Notes: generated from the sequence alone by a model not told the origin. A DNA stretch of 64,000 nucleotides from Bradyrhizobium icense (GCF_001693385.1 NZ_CP016428.1:6696001-6760000), one strand, 5' to 3'; numbered from the stretch's first letter, positions 9,386-18,468 are shown. Program-made: numbers and translations.

Positions 9386-9799
9386 CTACCCGACCCGCAT
9401 GCGTTGCTCAATATTGGCCGCCGGCCCCCCCGCGCGGACATTGCGAGTGCCGGATGAATGGGTTTGTGAGCCCGCGCCCGCGATACTTTTCCACGGACTG
9501 ATGGTTTCGACGATGATATTAATACCGGCTAACGCGCTGTCGATTTGGCGCTGCACGTTGTTGACCTCCGACTTCAGGAATTCTTGCATTTTTTGCAGCT
9601 CGGAAACCAATCCCTGAAGTTCGTCTATCGAATTTGATGTCAACCGGGCGACGGAAGAGCTGATTCGTTCGGCGCTGACCTCCAGCGAACCAGAGGTTTT
9701 CGACTTCTCTTGCGTTTCCGATTTGCTGAGTTGTGTCGCCAAAGCCGATTCCGCCGGAGGCGTTTTTTCATCGGGTGCGGCAGACGTTGGGGTGTCCAT
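9386..9799 (-). CDS. Coiled-coil protein of unknown function
   Basis: A 137-residue soluble protein. The N-terminal 45 residues are polar and low complexity (Ser, Lys, Glu, Pro). Residues 45-100 form an amphipathic coiled-coil region (SIDELQGLVSELQKMQEFLK, then SEVNNVQRQIDSALAGINII). A variable tail follows. The start has GGGAG six bases upstream of the ATG, and codon use looks coding. I believe similar proteins occur in other Bradyrhizobium genomes but can assign no role. The last 25 residues may be read-through of degraded DNA. Confidence 0.65.
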   Translation of the reverse strand: MDTPTSAAPDEKTPPAESALATQLSKSETQEKSKTSGSLEVSAERISSSVARLTSNSIDELQGLVSELQKMQEFLKSEVNNVQRQIDSALAGINIIVETISPWKSIAGAGSQTHSSGTRNVRAGGPAANIEQRMRVG

Positions 9800-9958
9800 C
9801 AGCTTCTCCCTTGGTGCGGGTTTGTCGCGTCACCAATCCCGAACCCAATTGGTTAATAATTCGTTTACAACGGTCCCGGTTGGTTAATATTTGTTTACGG
9901 AACTGTCTTGCCCTGGCGCGTGCTGGCGAAACCGGCCGATCCAGAATTTGTAGGTGGA

Positions 9959-10032
9959 TAAAGCGCAGCGTGCCCCACCATTCCGCCGCGTACTCGGCAC
10001 CGATGGTGGGCACGGCGCAAGTGCGCCCAACC
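9959..10032. repeat. GTGGGCA-type palindromic repeat
   Basis: Copy of the family with core GGTGGGCAC and inverted GTGCCCACC. It abuts the 3' end of the polyphosphate kinase gene and may act as a stabilising or terminating hairpin. Other copies lie at 17721, 18330, 22719, 22898 and 32684. Confidence 0.6.
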
Positions 10033-10947
10033 CTACTTCGCTTTCTCCTCCGCCAGCAGCGCGTCCCGCACTTTGGCGAAGTCGCTGCGGTCGGCCTTGT
10101 CGACTTTTGGAAAATGCAGATCGAGGCTGTCGAGCGCGGCCACGATGGCCGAGCCGATCACCACGCGGGCGAACCATTTATGGTCGGCGGGGACCACGAT
10201 CCAGGGCGCCGCCTGCGACGCGGTGTGATGGATCATGTCCTGGTAGGCGGCCTGGTATTTCGCCCACAGCTTGCGCTCGCCGACATCGGCCATCGAGAAC
10301 TTCCAGTTCTTGGCGGGGTCCTCCAGCCGCTCGAGAAAGCGTTCGCGCTGTTCCCCCTTGGAGACGTTGAGAAAGAATTTCAGGATCACGGTGCCGTTGC
10401 GCGCGAGATAGCGCTCCATCGCGGAAATGTCCTCGAAGCGCTCCTTCCAGATATCCTTGATCACCAACTGCTGCGGGATCTTTTGCCTGGCGAGAATTTC
10501 CGTGTGGACCCGCACTACCAGGCATTCCTCGTAGTAGGAGCGGTTGAAGATGCCGATCCGGCCACGCTCGGGCAGCGCGATCATGCTGCGCCACAAAAAG
10601 TCGTGATCGAGTTCTTTGGTCGACGGCTGCTTGAACGAAGTGACCTCGCAGCCCTGCGGGTTGACGCCTTCGAACACGCTCTTGATCGCACTGTCCTTGC
10701 CGGCCGCGTCCATGCCCTGGAAGATCAGCAGCAGCGACCAGCGGTCCTGGGCGTAGAGTTTTTCCTGAAAATCGTTCAGCCGCTTACGGTTGGCCTCGAT
10801 AATCCTGGTCGCCTGCTCCTTGTCGAGGGTGCCCTTCTCGTTGGTCTTGTGCGACTTGAGATGAAATTCGCCCGAGCCATCGTAACGGAACGGGGCGACA
10901 TAGGGCTTCAATTCATCGGCGAGGGCTTGCGAGGATTTCTTGCTCAT
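10033..10947 (-). CDS. ppk2: PPK2-family polyphosphate:nucleotide phosphotransferase
   Basis: A 304-residue PPK2 enzyme, which transfers phosphate from polyphosphate to AMP/ADP or the reverse. The Walker A-like loop is FQGMDAAGKDSAIKSVFEG, Walker B region GRIGIFNRSYYEECLVVRV, and the lid module lies near FEDISAMERYLARNGTVILK and QRERFLERLEDPAKNWKFS. Length matches single-domain PPK2 proteins of the class that phosphorylates AMP and ADP; the exact preference cannot be read from sequence by eye. Its ATG overlaps the livM stop by four bases, so it is co-translated with the transporter operon, an unusual partner. Confidence 0.92.
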   Translation of the reverse strand: MSKKSSQALADELKPYVAPFRYDGSGEFHLKSHKTNEKGTLDKEQATRIIEANRKRLNDFQEKLYAQDRWSLLLIFQGMDAAGKDSAIKSVFEGVNPQGCEVTSFKQPSTKELDHDFLWRSMIALPERGRIGIFNRSYYEECLVVRVHTEILARQKIPQQLVIKDIWKERFEDISAMERYLARNGTVILKFFLNVSKGEQRERFLERLEDPAKNWKFSMADVGERKLWAKYQAAYQDMIHHTASQAAPWIVVPADHKWFARVVIGSAIVAALDSLDLHFPKVDKADRSDFAKVRDALLAEEKAK

Positions 10948-11924
10948 TTCGTCCCGGAGGGCTTGGGTTGCGTCTTCAGTCTGTCGAGGACGCTACCAAG
11001 AATGCCCTTGGGAAGGAATATGATGAAGATGACGAGCAGGAGGCCGTAGACCAGATTGTCCCAACCGACCGCCTTGGTCCCGAAGCCGATGCGCAGCCCT
11101 TCGGCGAGCAGGATGGTGATAATGGCGCCGACGGTCGGCCCGAGCGAAACGTAAAGCCCGCCGACGATCACGGCGAACACCATCTGCAGCGACACCGCAA
11201 TGCCGCTGACGGTGTCGGGCGAGATGAACATCTGGTACTGGCAATAGAGCGCGCCCGCCAGCGCGGTCATCAGCGCCGAGATCAGCGTGATCTTGAGTTT
11301 TTCGGCCGTCACGTTGACGCCGGCCGCGGCGGCGGCGTCCTCGTCTGCCGAGATCGCCTCCATGGCGTAGCGGCTCATGCTGCGGTCGACCCAGCGCCAG
11401 ATAAAAAGGCCGAGCACCCAGACGGCGAGCGCGATCAGATACCATGTCGTCTTGTCGTCGAACTGCAGCGCCATCAGCCCGTGACCGCTGGGCGCGCGGT
11501 TCGGCGTATAGCCGAGCGAGCCGCCGGTGTAGTCGCGCGTGGCGGTAATGACCTGTAGCACGATGCCCGATAACGCCAGCGTCACCAGCACGAAATAATG
11601 CCCGGTGATGCGGAAGCGAAAACAGGGATAGGCGACGATCAGCGCCAGCACGCCAGCCGCCATCATGCTGATCGGAATGCCGATCCATGGCGAGATGCCG
11701 AGATGGTTCCAGAGCAGCGCGGTGATGTAGGCGCCGACGCCCATGAAGCCGCCATGGCCGAGCGACACCAGGCCGAAGCGGCCCATGATCGACCACGCGG
11801 TGTAGGCGAACGACCAGATCAGGATCAGCACCAGGATGTGCAGGTGATAGGGCTCACGATAGACAAAGGGCAGCGCGATCAGCGCTGCGAGGCCGACGCC
11901 CCAGGCGGCATGACGGGAATTCAC
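10944..11924 (-). CDS. livM: Branched-chain amino acid ABC transporter permease LivM
   Basis: Inner-membrane permease of 326 residues with 8-10 hydrophobic helices and the family motifs GLVSLGHGGFMGVGAY near the N-terminus and the SAMTALAGALYCQYQMFIS-like loop (EAA-like contact with the ATPase) near residue 230. I chose the GTG at 11924, which overlaps the livH TGA (GTGA). A longer frame to 12002 would overlap livH by 80 bases and lacks homology. Part of the operon livK-livG-livF-livH-livM-ppk2. Confidence 0.93.
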   Translation of the reverse strand: MNSRHAAWGVGLAALIALPFVYREPYHLHILVLILIWSFAYTAWSIMGRFGLVSLGHGGFMGVGAYITALLWNHLGISPWIGIPISMMAAGVLALIVAYPCFRFRITGHYFVLVTLALSGIVLQVITATRDYTGGSLGYTPNRAPSGHGLMALQFDDKTTWYLIALAVWVLGLFIWRWVDRSMSRYAMEAISADEDAAAAAGVNVTAEKLKITLISALMTALAGALYCQYQMFISPDTVSGIAVSLQMVFAVIVGGLYVSLGPTVGAIITILLAEGLRIGFGTKAVGWDNLVYGLLLVIFIIFLPKGILGSVLDRLKTQPKPSGTK

Positions 11925-12802
11925 GAGCGCCTCGCCAGAAGGCCCGCGGGCCGGATGAACATCATGACGATGAAGAAGGCGAACGCCAGCACGTAACCCC
12001 ATTCGAGGTCCGAGTACAGGCCGCCTAGCGAAATGATCTGGGCGAACACGAACGCCGCGATGAAACCGCCGACGAAATTGCCGAGCCCGCCGAGCACGCA
12101 GATCAGGAAGGTGATCGGCCCGAACGACAGCCCGACGAACGGATGCACGTCATATTGCAGCACCAGCAGGCAGGCGGCGAGGCCGGCCAGCGCGCCGCCG
12201 AGCGCCGAGGTGATGAGATAGATGCGCTTGGTATCGACGCCCATCAGCGACATGATCTGGCGGTCCTGCGCAACGGCGCGGATCGCCGTGCCGGTATAGG
12301 TGCGCTTCATAAAGAAGTAGATCGCCAGCATGCCGAGCAAGGCGGCGACGAAGGCCAGCAGCCGCGAATAGCTGAAATGCATGTCGCCGATCGCCAGCAC
12401 CGGCAGGCGGATGCCGAGATTGCGGAAGTCGATACCGAAGGCGACGGTGGCAAAGCTCTGAAGGATGAACAGCACGCCGCCGGTGGCAAGCAGTTGGTTG
12501 ATCGGTGGCGCGGTGAGTAGCGGCTGGATGACGAGGTAATGCAGCGCCGCGCCGAGGGCTGCGACCAGCAGGATAGCAATTGGAGCCGCGACCCAATACG
12601 GCAGGCCGAACACCTGGACCATGTAGTACATGCCGTACATGCCGATCATGACCAGTTCCGCGTAGCAGATCCAGGTGACGTCGATGACGCCGAAGATCAG
12701 GTTGAGCCCGAGCGCCAGCAACGCCAGCACGCCGCCGAGCAGGATGCCGTTGACCACGGCTTCCAGCAGATAAATGTCGAAGGTGTCGAGGAATGCCTGC
12801 AT
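11921..12802 (-). CDS. livH: Branched-chain amino acid ABC transporter permease LivH
   Basis: The second membrane subunit, 293 residues with about eight helices (for example VNGILLGGVLALLALGLNLI and PITFLICVLGGLGNFVGGFI). The cytoplasmic loop AVAQDRQIMSLMGVDTKRIY is the ATPase contact motif conserved in LivH proteins. It starts three bases after livF ends and couples to livM by overlap. Substrate range may extend to amides or urea-type compounds, since these permeases cannot be told apart by sequence alone. Confidence 0.94.
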   Translation of the reverse strand: MQAFLDTFDIYLLEAVVNGILLGGVLALLALGLNLIFGVIDVTWICYAELVMIGMYGMYYMVQVFGLPYWVAAPIAILLVAALGAALHYLVIQPLLTAPPINQLLATGGVLFILQSFATVAFGIDFRNLGIRLPVLAIGDMHFSYSRLLAFVAALLGMLAIYFFMKRTYTGTAIRAVAQDRQIMSLMGVDTKRIYLITSALGGALAGLAACLLVLQYDVHPFVGLSFGPITFLICVLGGLGNFVGGFIAAFVFAQIISLGGLYSDLEWGYVLAFAFFIVMMFIRPAGLLARRS

Positions 12803-12805
12803 TTA

Positions 12806-13510
12806 CTAGACCCCGAGATACGCTTGCTTGATGGTGTCGGTCGACAGCATCTCTTCCGACGTGCCGGACGCGCGGATGGTGCCAGCCTCCAGCAGATACG
12901 CACGATCGACCACTTTCAGCACCTGCTGCACGTTCTGCTCGACGATCAGAACCGTCAGCCCGCCCGCGCGAATTCGCTTCACTAGCTCGAACACCTGCTG
13001 CACCACGACAGGCGCAAGCCCTGCCGAGGGTTCGTCGAGCAGGAGCAATTTCGGATCGGACATCAGCGCGCGGCCGATCGCGCACATCTGTTGCTCGCCG
13101 CCCGACATGGTGCCGGCCATCTGGCCGCGCCGTTCCTTCATGCGCGGGAACAGGTCGAACACGAACTCCAGCCGCTCGGCATATTTGGCGCGCGCGCCCG
13201 GCATGTAGGCGCCCATCTTCAGATTGTCGTCGACGGTGAGCCGCGGAAACAGCCGGCGGTTCTCCGGCACGTGCGCGATGCCAAGATCGACGATGCGATG
13301 CGCCGGCGTCGCTACGACGTCCTGGCCTTCCATCGCGATCGAACCTTTGATGGGCCGGATCAGGCCGGAGATCACGCGCATCAAGGTGGTCTTGCCGGCG
13401 CCGTTCGGGCCGATCACCCCGACCGCCTCGCCCGCTTTGACGTCGAGATTGATGCCGAACAATGCCTGGAAGCTGCCGTAACCCGCATCGAGCGATCTGA
13501 GTTCGAGCAT
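12806..13510 (-). CDS. livF: Branched-chain amino acid ABC transporter ATPase LivF
   Basis: A 234-residue ATP-binding subunit. Walker A GPNGAGKTTLM, Q-loop region, ABC signature TMSGGEQQMCAIGRAL, Walker B LLLLDEPSAGLAP and switch His near VLIVEQNVQQ are all intact. It follows livG by two bases. Confidence 0.95.
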   Translation of the reverse strand: MLELRSLDAGYGSFQALFGINLDVKAGEAVGVIGPNGAGKTTLMRVISGLIRPIKGSIAMEGQDVVATPAHRIVDLGIAHVPENRRLFPRLTVDDNLKMGAYMPGARAKYAERLEFVFDLFPRMKERRGQMAGTMSGGEQQMCAIGRALMSDPKLLLLDEPSAGLAPVVVQQVFELVKRIRAGGLTVLIVEQNVQQVLKVVDRAYLLEAGTIRASGTSEEMLSTDTIKQAYLGV

Positions 13511-13512
13511 TC

Positions 13513-14280
13513 TTACACCCCTGCCCGCCGGCGCGCTTCCGCCGCCGCGGCCTGGCTCGAATCCGCGTCGGTGCCGAGATAGACCTCGATCACCCTTGGA
13601 TCGCTGGCCACCGCGCTCGGCAAGCCTTCGGAAATCTTCTCGCCGTGATCGAGCACCATCACGCGGTCGACCACCCGCATCAGCACGCCCATGATGTGCT
13701 CGACCCAGATGATGGTGATGCCGAGTTCGTCGCGGATCTTGCGCAGCATGTCGGCGGCCTGGTCCATCTCGTGCTCGTCGAGCCCGCCGAGGCTTTCGTC
13801 GGCGAGCAGAAGTTTCGGCCCCGTGGCGAGCGCCTTGGCGAGTTCGAGTTTTTTCAGGCCGGCGGCACCTAAGCCATCGACGCCAGCGTGACGGTTCGTC
13901 GGCAGGCCGACCATGGCGAGCGCGCGTTCGGCGGCCTCGTCCGCCCTGGCGCGGCTATGGCTGCCCTGGCCGTAATAGCCGGCGAGCGCCACGTTCTCGA
14001 ATATCGTGAGCCGGTGAAACGGACGCGGGATCTGGAAGGTGCGGCCGATGCCGCTGTTGATGATGCGATGCGGCGCCTTGCCGGCGATCTCGGCGCCGTC
14101 GAACAGGATCGATCCCGCCGTCGGGATCAGCGTGCCCGACAGCATGTTGAAGATCGTGCTCTTGCCGGAGCCGTTCGGGCCGATCAGGCCGAGAATCTCG
14201 CCCTGCTCGACCCGGAACGACACGTTGTTCACCGCAGTGAAGCCACCAAAACGCTTCACCAAGCCTTCTACCGTCAGCAC
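13513..14280 (-). CDS. livG: Branched-chain amino acid ABC transporter ATPase LivG
   Basis: A 255-residue ATP-binding subunit with Walker A GPNGSGKSTIFN, the LivG-type insertion GRTFQIPRPFHRLTIFENV, and Walker B KLLLADESLGGLDEHE. The signature motif is degenerate: GLGAAGLKKLELAKAL lacks the usual LSxGQ, as in some members of this subfamily. I placed the start at GTG 14280 because the longer frame to 14385 overlaps the end of livK and reads no conserved sequence. Confidence 0.92.
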   Translation of the reverse strand: MLTVEGLVKRFGGFTAVNNVSFRVEQGEILGLIGPNGSGKSTIFNMLSGTLIPTAGSILFDGAEIAGKAPHRIINSGIGRTFQIPRPFHRLTIFENVALAGYYGQGSHSRARADEAAERALAMVGLPTNRHAGVDGLGAAGLKKLELAKALATGPKLLLADESLGGLDEHEMDQAADMLRKIRDELGITIIWVEHIMGVLMRVVDRVMVLDHGEKISEGLPSAVASDPRVIEVYLGTDADSSQAAAAEARRRAGV

Positions 14281-14312
14281 GCCAGAACCTCCGCTAGCCG
14301 TTTGCCCGGCTC

Positions 14313-15623
14313 TTACTGGTTGCTGAACGTCGTTCCTTTCGGCAGCGGTAGCACGGCCTCGCGCTGCGCCTGACTCTTCGGCCACACTACATATGACTTG
14401 TCGTCGACATACTGGATGACCACCGGGAACGAGCGTTCGTTCTGACCGGCCATCCGGGTGCCCTCGCCGTGGAACTTGACGCCGAAGCCCAGCATGGTGC
14501 CGCCTTCGGGAATATCGGTCTCGAGCGCGGCCTTGCGCAGCGCATCGGGATCGACGCCGCCATATTTCTTGATGGCGCGCGGCAGCACCTCGGTCAGGAA
14601 CAGGTAGGTGTTGGACGCCGCCATGCCGACATGCGCGGAGCGAATCGCAACGCCCGGCTTGGCCTTGTCGAACTCCTCGCCGACCATCTTGATGACCGGC
14701 GGCAATTTCGGATCCATCGATTTCTGGTTGGCGAGCCAGATCGAGATCGGATCGGTGTTGAAGACGTAATTGACGTCGCCGCCCAGACCTTCCTTCAGCT
14801 TCTCGTAGACGCCATAGCCCGCGCCGTGACCGACCAGCGCTGCGAATTTCAGGCCCTGCTCGCGCGCCTGACGGCCGAACAGAGTGATGTCCGGATTGTA
14901 GCCGGTGTGGAAGACCACGTCGGGCCGGGCGCGCTTCAGTTTCGTCACCAGCGCGGAAAGATCGGGCGCGGTGGCGGCGTAGCCTTCCTTCAGCACGATG
15001 TTGAAGCCGGCCTTCTTGGCGCCGGCCTCGTTGCCCTTCGAGACGTCGACGCCGTAGGCGCCGTCCTCATGGATGATGGCGACGCGCAGATCCTTCGGCT
15101 CCTTGCCGAGCTTCGCTTTCGAGTTCTGGGCGATGAAATCCATCGTCATCAGCCCGAACTGGTCGCCCGAGGCCTGCGGACGGAATACGTATTTGAAGTT
15201 CTTGTTGTCGAGCACAGCGGAAGAAATGCAGGTGGTGATCCACATGAACTTCTTGAGCTGCTCAACCCGCGCGGCGACCGGCACGCATTGCGCCGACGAA
15301 TAGAAGCCGAGCAGCATGTCGACCTTTTCCTGCTCGATCAGCCGCACCGCCTCGTTGATCGCGACATCAGGCTTGCTCTGGGCGTCGGCATAAACCGCTT
15401 CGACCTTGTAACCCTCGACGCCGGTCTTGGCGTACTGGTCGAGCATGATCTTGGCGCCGATATATTGCAGCTCCGAGCCGCCGCCGGCGAGCGGGCCGGT
15501 CAGGTCGTAGATGACGCCGATCTTGATTTTCTTTTCCTGGGCTTCGGCGGTCTCCGCCATCCCCAGCACCGCGATTGCGGCAGACAGCCCGACGAGAAGG
15601 CGTGCAGCTTTGCGCCCCGGCAT
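14313..15623 (-). CDS. livK: Branched-chain amino acid-type periplasmic binding protein
   Basis: A 436-residue type I periplasmic binding protein. Residues 1-28 are a signal peptide (AETAEAQ cleavage). The mature part begins IKIGVIYDLTGPLAGGGSEL, the hallmark of LivK/peripla_BP_6 proteins, and contains the hinge region SSAVLDNKNFKYVFRPQ. First gene of the transporter operon. The length is above LivK of enterobacteria (about 370), and such longer proteins in Rhizobiales often bind other ligands such as amides or aromatic acids, so the ligand is open. Confidence 0.9.
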   Translation of the reverse strand: MPGRKAARLLVGLSAAIAVLGMAETAEAQEKKIKIGVIYDLTGPLAGGGSELQYIGAKIMLDQYAKTGVEGYKVEAVYADAQSKPDVAINEAVRLIEQEKVDMLLGFYSSAQCVPVAARVEQLKKFMWITTCISSAVLDNKNFKYVFRPQASGDQFGLMTMDFIAQNSKAKLGKEPKDLRVAIIHEDGAYGVDVSKGNEAGAKKAGFNIVLKEGYAATAPDLSALVTKLKRARPDVVFHTGYNPDITLFGRQAREQGLKFAALVGHGAGYGVYEKLKEGLGGDVNYVFNTDPISIWLANQKSMDPKLPPVIKMVGEEFDKAKPGVAIRSAHVGMAASNTYLFLTEVLPRAIKKYGGVDPDALRKAALETDIPEGGTMLGFGVKFHGEGTRMAGQNERSFPVVIQYVDDKSYVVWPKSQAQREAVLPLPKGTTFSNQ

Positions 15624-15724
15624 GGAATCCTCCCTGGATTATTTTTTGTGCACTGCGACTTTTCTTGTTCTGGTTGGCGCCTATCACATTGATAGCGCGA
15701 CCAGATGTCAAGCGCATTACTTGG

Positions 15725-16441
15725 TCAAGGCTTGGAAGCGAGCTGCGCCTCGATGAATGCCGTGACAAAACGCGGCATTGCCGAACTGAGATCGCGCGCG
15801 CTGCGCACGAGGTGAATGGCCGACAGTTCCGGCTGATGCTGCGAGGCCAGATTGCGCTCGATCCGCTCGCGCAGCACTTCGCCTGCCATGTCGACGCGCA
15901 GGATGCGGATCATCGCGAGCGCGGGCCCGGTGTAGACGCAGTGCCAATGCGGCTCGCTCTGGTATTCGCCCGGGGCAAGGCCGGTCTCTTCCTCGACCTC
16001 GCGCGTCACGCTGCCGGAAATATCGACCGCGCCGTCCCTGATGTCGTCGAGATCGGGCGTGCCTGACGGAAAATAGATGCGTCCCGCGTTGGCCGTGTGC
16101 TGGCCCATTTCGCCGAGCACGAAGGCGCCGTCGGCGCAGAGCAGCGCGCCCATGCCGAAACCGTTGAACACGCTCGCGTCGGGAAAACCCCAGTCGCGCC
16201 ACGCCAGAAAACTGGCGAAATCGGTTTCGAAATAGCCGGCGCTGAAGCGATCGCCGGAGAACACCGGCTTGCGCCCGAGCAGCACACGGCCATTCCACAG
16301 TTGCGGCCTTTCGCGCTGCTTTTCGGCAAAATGTGCATCGATCGCCGCGCGCCGCGCCTCCGCGAACGGCCACGCCCACGCTTCGACCACAAGATCGAGC
16401 GTGCTGACGCGATGAATGGCCGGAGGCCTCGTGCCACTCAT
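15725..16441 (-). CDS. NUDIX hydrolase
   Basis: A 238-residue protein whose C-terminal half holds a NUDIX fold. The core of the NUDIX box, REVEEETGL (about residues 150-158), is intact, giving the metal-binding glutamates, while the upstream E of the consensus (GX5EX7REUXEEXGU) is replaced. A variable N-terminal domain with several Trp residues (VEAWAWPF, LAWRDWGFP) precedes it. The substrate is unknown, and a nucleotide sugar or coenzyme pyrophosphatase is possible. It stands between the liv operon and an ABC binding protein, in the same direction as both. Confidence 0.8.
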   Translation of the reverse strand: MSGTRPPAIHRVSTLDLVVEAWAWPFAEARRAAIDAHFAEKQRERPQLWNGRVLLGRKPVFSGDRFSAGYFETDFASFLAWRDWGFPDASVFNGFGMGALLCADGAFVLGEMGQHTANAGRIYFPSGTPDLDDIRDGAVDISGSVTREVEEETGLAPGEYQSEPHWHCVYTGPALAMIRILRVDMAGEVLRERIERNLASQHQPELSAIHLVRSARDLSSAMPRFVTAFIEAQLASKP

Positions 16442-16482
16442 CGCTTCACGTCGCTCGATTTCACGCCGATCCTATTCCTTCT

Positions 16483-17511
16483 TCACTTCGGATTGGCACC
16501 CGTGGTCTTCTTGGCCTGCTCGACATATTTGTTGGTGTACGTCTTGGTCACGTCGATATTGGCCTTGGCGATCTCCGGCGAGCCCTCGCTGAACACCGCG
16601 AGCACCGCGTCGGCGCCCTTCGGATCCATCAAGCCGGTTTGCGAGTACATCGGGATCGTGTTCTTCAGCGCGGCCAGATAAAGCGCCTTGTCCTTGCCGA
16701 CCATTCCCTCCGGCATCTTCGCCATGATCTCTTCCGGCGAATGCGAATGGATCCAGTTGAGCGTGTTGACGATCGCGTTGGTAAGTGCCTGCACTTCCTT
16801 CTCGTGCGACTTGATCCAGGCCGTCGTGGTGTAGAGCGCGCCACCCGGATACTCGCCGCCGAACACTGCCAGCGTGTCCTTTTGCGTGCGGGTGTCGGCC
16901 AGTATCTTCAAATCCGGATAGCTGCCCTGCAAAACGGTGACAGAGGGATCGAGCATCACGGCGGCATCGATCTGGCCCTGCTGCATCGCCGCCACCGCGG
17001 TGGCGCCGAGGCCGACACCGATCACCGCGGCGCTGGTCGGATCGAGGCCGTTCTTCTTCAACAGGTATTTCAGGAAGAAGTCGGTCGAGGAGCCGGGCGC
17101 GCTGACGCCGACCTTCTTGCCGGCCAGATCCTTGATCGACTTGATCTCATTGGTGCGCGCGGGTGATACCACCAGCACCAGGCCCGGGTAGCGGTCATAG
17201 ATCACGAAGGACTGCAATTCCTGCTTCTTGGCGGCCAGGTTGACGCAATGATCGAAATAGCCCGACACCACGTCGGCGCTGCCGCCGAGCACGGCTTTCA
17301 GCGCGTCCGAACCGCCCTTGAGGTCGACCAGCTCGACGGCCACGCCGGCTTTTTCATATTCGCCGAGCTGTTTTGCCAGCACGGTCGGCAGATAGCACAG
17401 GCAGGCGCCGCCGCCGACCGCCACCGTGACCTTGCTTTGCGCTGCGGCAATTCCCGAGGTCAGTGTGAGCGCCAGCAGCGAAGCGGCCAGCCGGCCGAAC
17501 AGTTTCTTCAT
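16483..17511 (-). CDS. NitT/TauT-type ABC transporter substrate-binding protein
   Basis: A 342-residue periplasmic binding protein of the SsuA/THI5-like type. The signal peptide ends at IAAAQ, and the mature part has VTVAVGGGACLCYLPTVLAK, then VELVDLKGGSDALKAVLGGSADVV and GKKVGVSAPGSSTDFFLKYL. The ATG at 17511 has GGAGG upstream; an in-frame ATG four codons earlier is less likely. A permease and ATPase of the same class are encoded at 18469 and 19257 in the same direction, beyond an OsmC gene on the other strand, so the three probably form one importer for a sulfonate, nitrate-like or pyrimidine/thiamine precursor ligand. Confidence 0.88.
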   Translation of the reverse strand: MKKLFGRLAASLLALTLTSGIAAAQSKVTVAVGGGACLCYLPTVLAKQLGEYEKAGVAVELVDLKGGSDALKAVLGGSADVVSGYFDHCVNLAAKKQELQSFVIYDRYPGLVLVVSPARTNEIKSIKDLAGKKVGVSAPGSSTDFFLKYLLKKNGLDPTSAAVIGVGLGATAVAAMQQGQIDAAVMLDPSVTVLQGSYPDLKILADTRTQKDTLAVFGGEYPGGALYTTTAWIKSHEKEVQALTNAIVNTLNWIHSHSPEEIMAKMPEGMVGKDKALYLAALKNTIPMYSQTGLMDPKGADAVLAVFSEGSPEIAKANIDVTKTYTNKYVEQAKKTTGANPK

Positions 17512-17612
17512 GGGTTCCTCCATTCGTTGGCGGCAAGATAGAGCAGTGCGCGGGAGTTGAGAAGGCTGCCCCTGATGATATGACAATGCTGAATTGAGAG
17601 TGCCGGCTCCCG

Positions 17613-17700
17613 TCACGTCATTACGAGGAGCGACAGCGACGAAGCAATCCATGTCTCCGCGTGCGGCACGATGGATTGCTTCGCTTCGCTCGCAATGACG
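17613..17700. repeat. Palindromic intergenic repeat (GCAATCCAT type)
   Basis: An inverted pair: CATTACGAGGAGCGACAGCG with AAGCAATCCAT facing ATGGATTGCTT with CGCTCGCAATGACG. This is a dispersed repeat type I associate with Rhizobiales genomes. Only one clear copy is in the window. Confidence 0.6.
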
Positions 17701-17720
17701 ACGAGGCAATGACGCAAATT

Positions 17721-17815
17721 CGTAGGGTAGGCAAAGGCACGCAGTGCCGTGCCCGCCATGCAGCGTAATCGTGGGGTGTAGATGGTGGGCACGCTTCGCT
17801 TTGCCCACCTACGGT
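17721..17815. repeat. GTGGGCA-type palindromic repeat, double copy
   Basis: Two partial copies back to back: TAGGGTAGGCAAAGGC with CCGTGCCCGCCA, then GGTGGGCACGC with GCTTTGCCCACC. It lies directly upstream of the OsmC gene and may supply part of its leader. Confidence 0.65.
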
Positions 17816-17836
17816 TCCAGTACACTGGAGGATTAC

Positions 17837-18298
17837 ATGGCAACAGGGAAAACATACAAGTCATTTCGGTACAGCAATAACCTGGTCTGGGACACCGCTC
17901 GCCGCGGCCGAACATCCGCACCCGACAAGCCCGACATCGAGATCGGCAGTCCTCCTGAATTCAAGGGAGACCTGGGCGTCTGGGCTCCCGAAGAAATGCT
18001 GGTCGCCGCGCTGAATGCTTGCATGATGCTGACGTTTGTATCGTTCGCCCAAAGTAGGAGGCTGGAGTTTGTGGCCTATGAAAGCTCAGCGGAAGGCTTG
18101 CTGGCGAACGTCGACGGCAAATATCGGATTGTTGAAGTCAGCGTTCAGCCAACCCTGGTCTTGAAAAGCCAGGCTGATATCGCGGCCGCCCGAACAATCA
18201 TGGCCGAGGTAAAGGAAAACTGCTTCATTTCCAACTCGATTACCGCTGACGTGAAACTTGCGCCGCAGTTTAAGCTGGCATCCGATGTCGCCATCTAG
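17837..18298 (+). CDS. OsmC-family peroxiredoxin-like protein
   Basis: A 153-residue OsmC/Ohr-fold protein. The two redox cysteines of the family are visible: one in ALNACMMLTF (about residue 62) and the second in VKENCFISNS (about residue 127). The family reduces organic hydroperoxides using lipoylated or dithiol donors; this member is closer to general OsmC than to Ohr. The ATG at 17837 has a strong GGAGG five bases upstream. It is a single gene between two ABC gene blocks that run the other way. Confidence 0.88.
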   Translation: MATGKTYKSFRYSNNLVWDTARRGRTSAPDKPDIEIGSPPEFKGDLGVWAPEEMLVAALNACMMLTFVSFAQSRRLEFVAYESSAEGLLANVDGKYRIVEVSVQPTLVLKSQADIAAARTIMAEVKENCFISNSITADVKLAPQFKLASDVAI

Positions 18299-18329
18299 TG
18301 TGGCCTTCGTCCGCCGGCCGCCAGACCGG

Positions 18330-18462
18330 TGGACAAAGGCGCGTCGCGCCGTGCCCACCATCCATCCCGCATCGCGATCCTAATGGTGGGCACGCTGAGC
18401 CTGTCATCGGGGCGCGCATTCGCGCGCCCCATTGGCTTTGTCCTCCCTACGGGTTTTGGAAC
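18330..18462. repeat. GTGGGCA-type palindromic repeat, double copy
   Basis: Holds GTGGACAAAGGCGCGTCGCG with CCGTGCCCACCAT, then ATGGTGGGCACGC and a GGGGCGCGCATTCGCGCGCCCC hairpin in two arms. It separates the OsmC gene from the convergent permease gene and could serve as a bidirectional terminator. Confidence 0.6.
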
Positions 18463-18468
18463 GAAGAC

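Noticed and set aside
17744..17836. N-terminal extension of the OsmC protein
   Set aside because: The extra codons read a palindromic repeat; ATG 17837 has a strong SD and fits the family.
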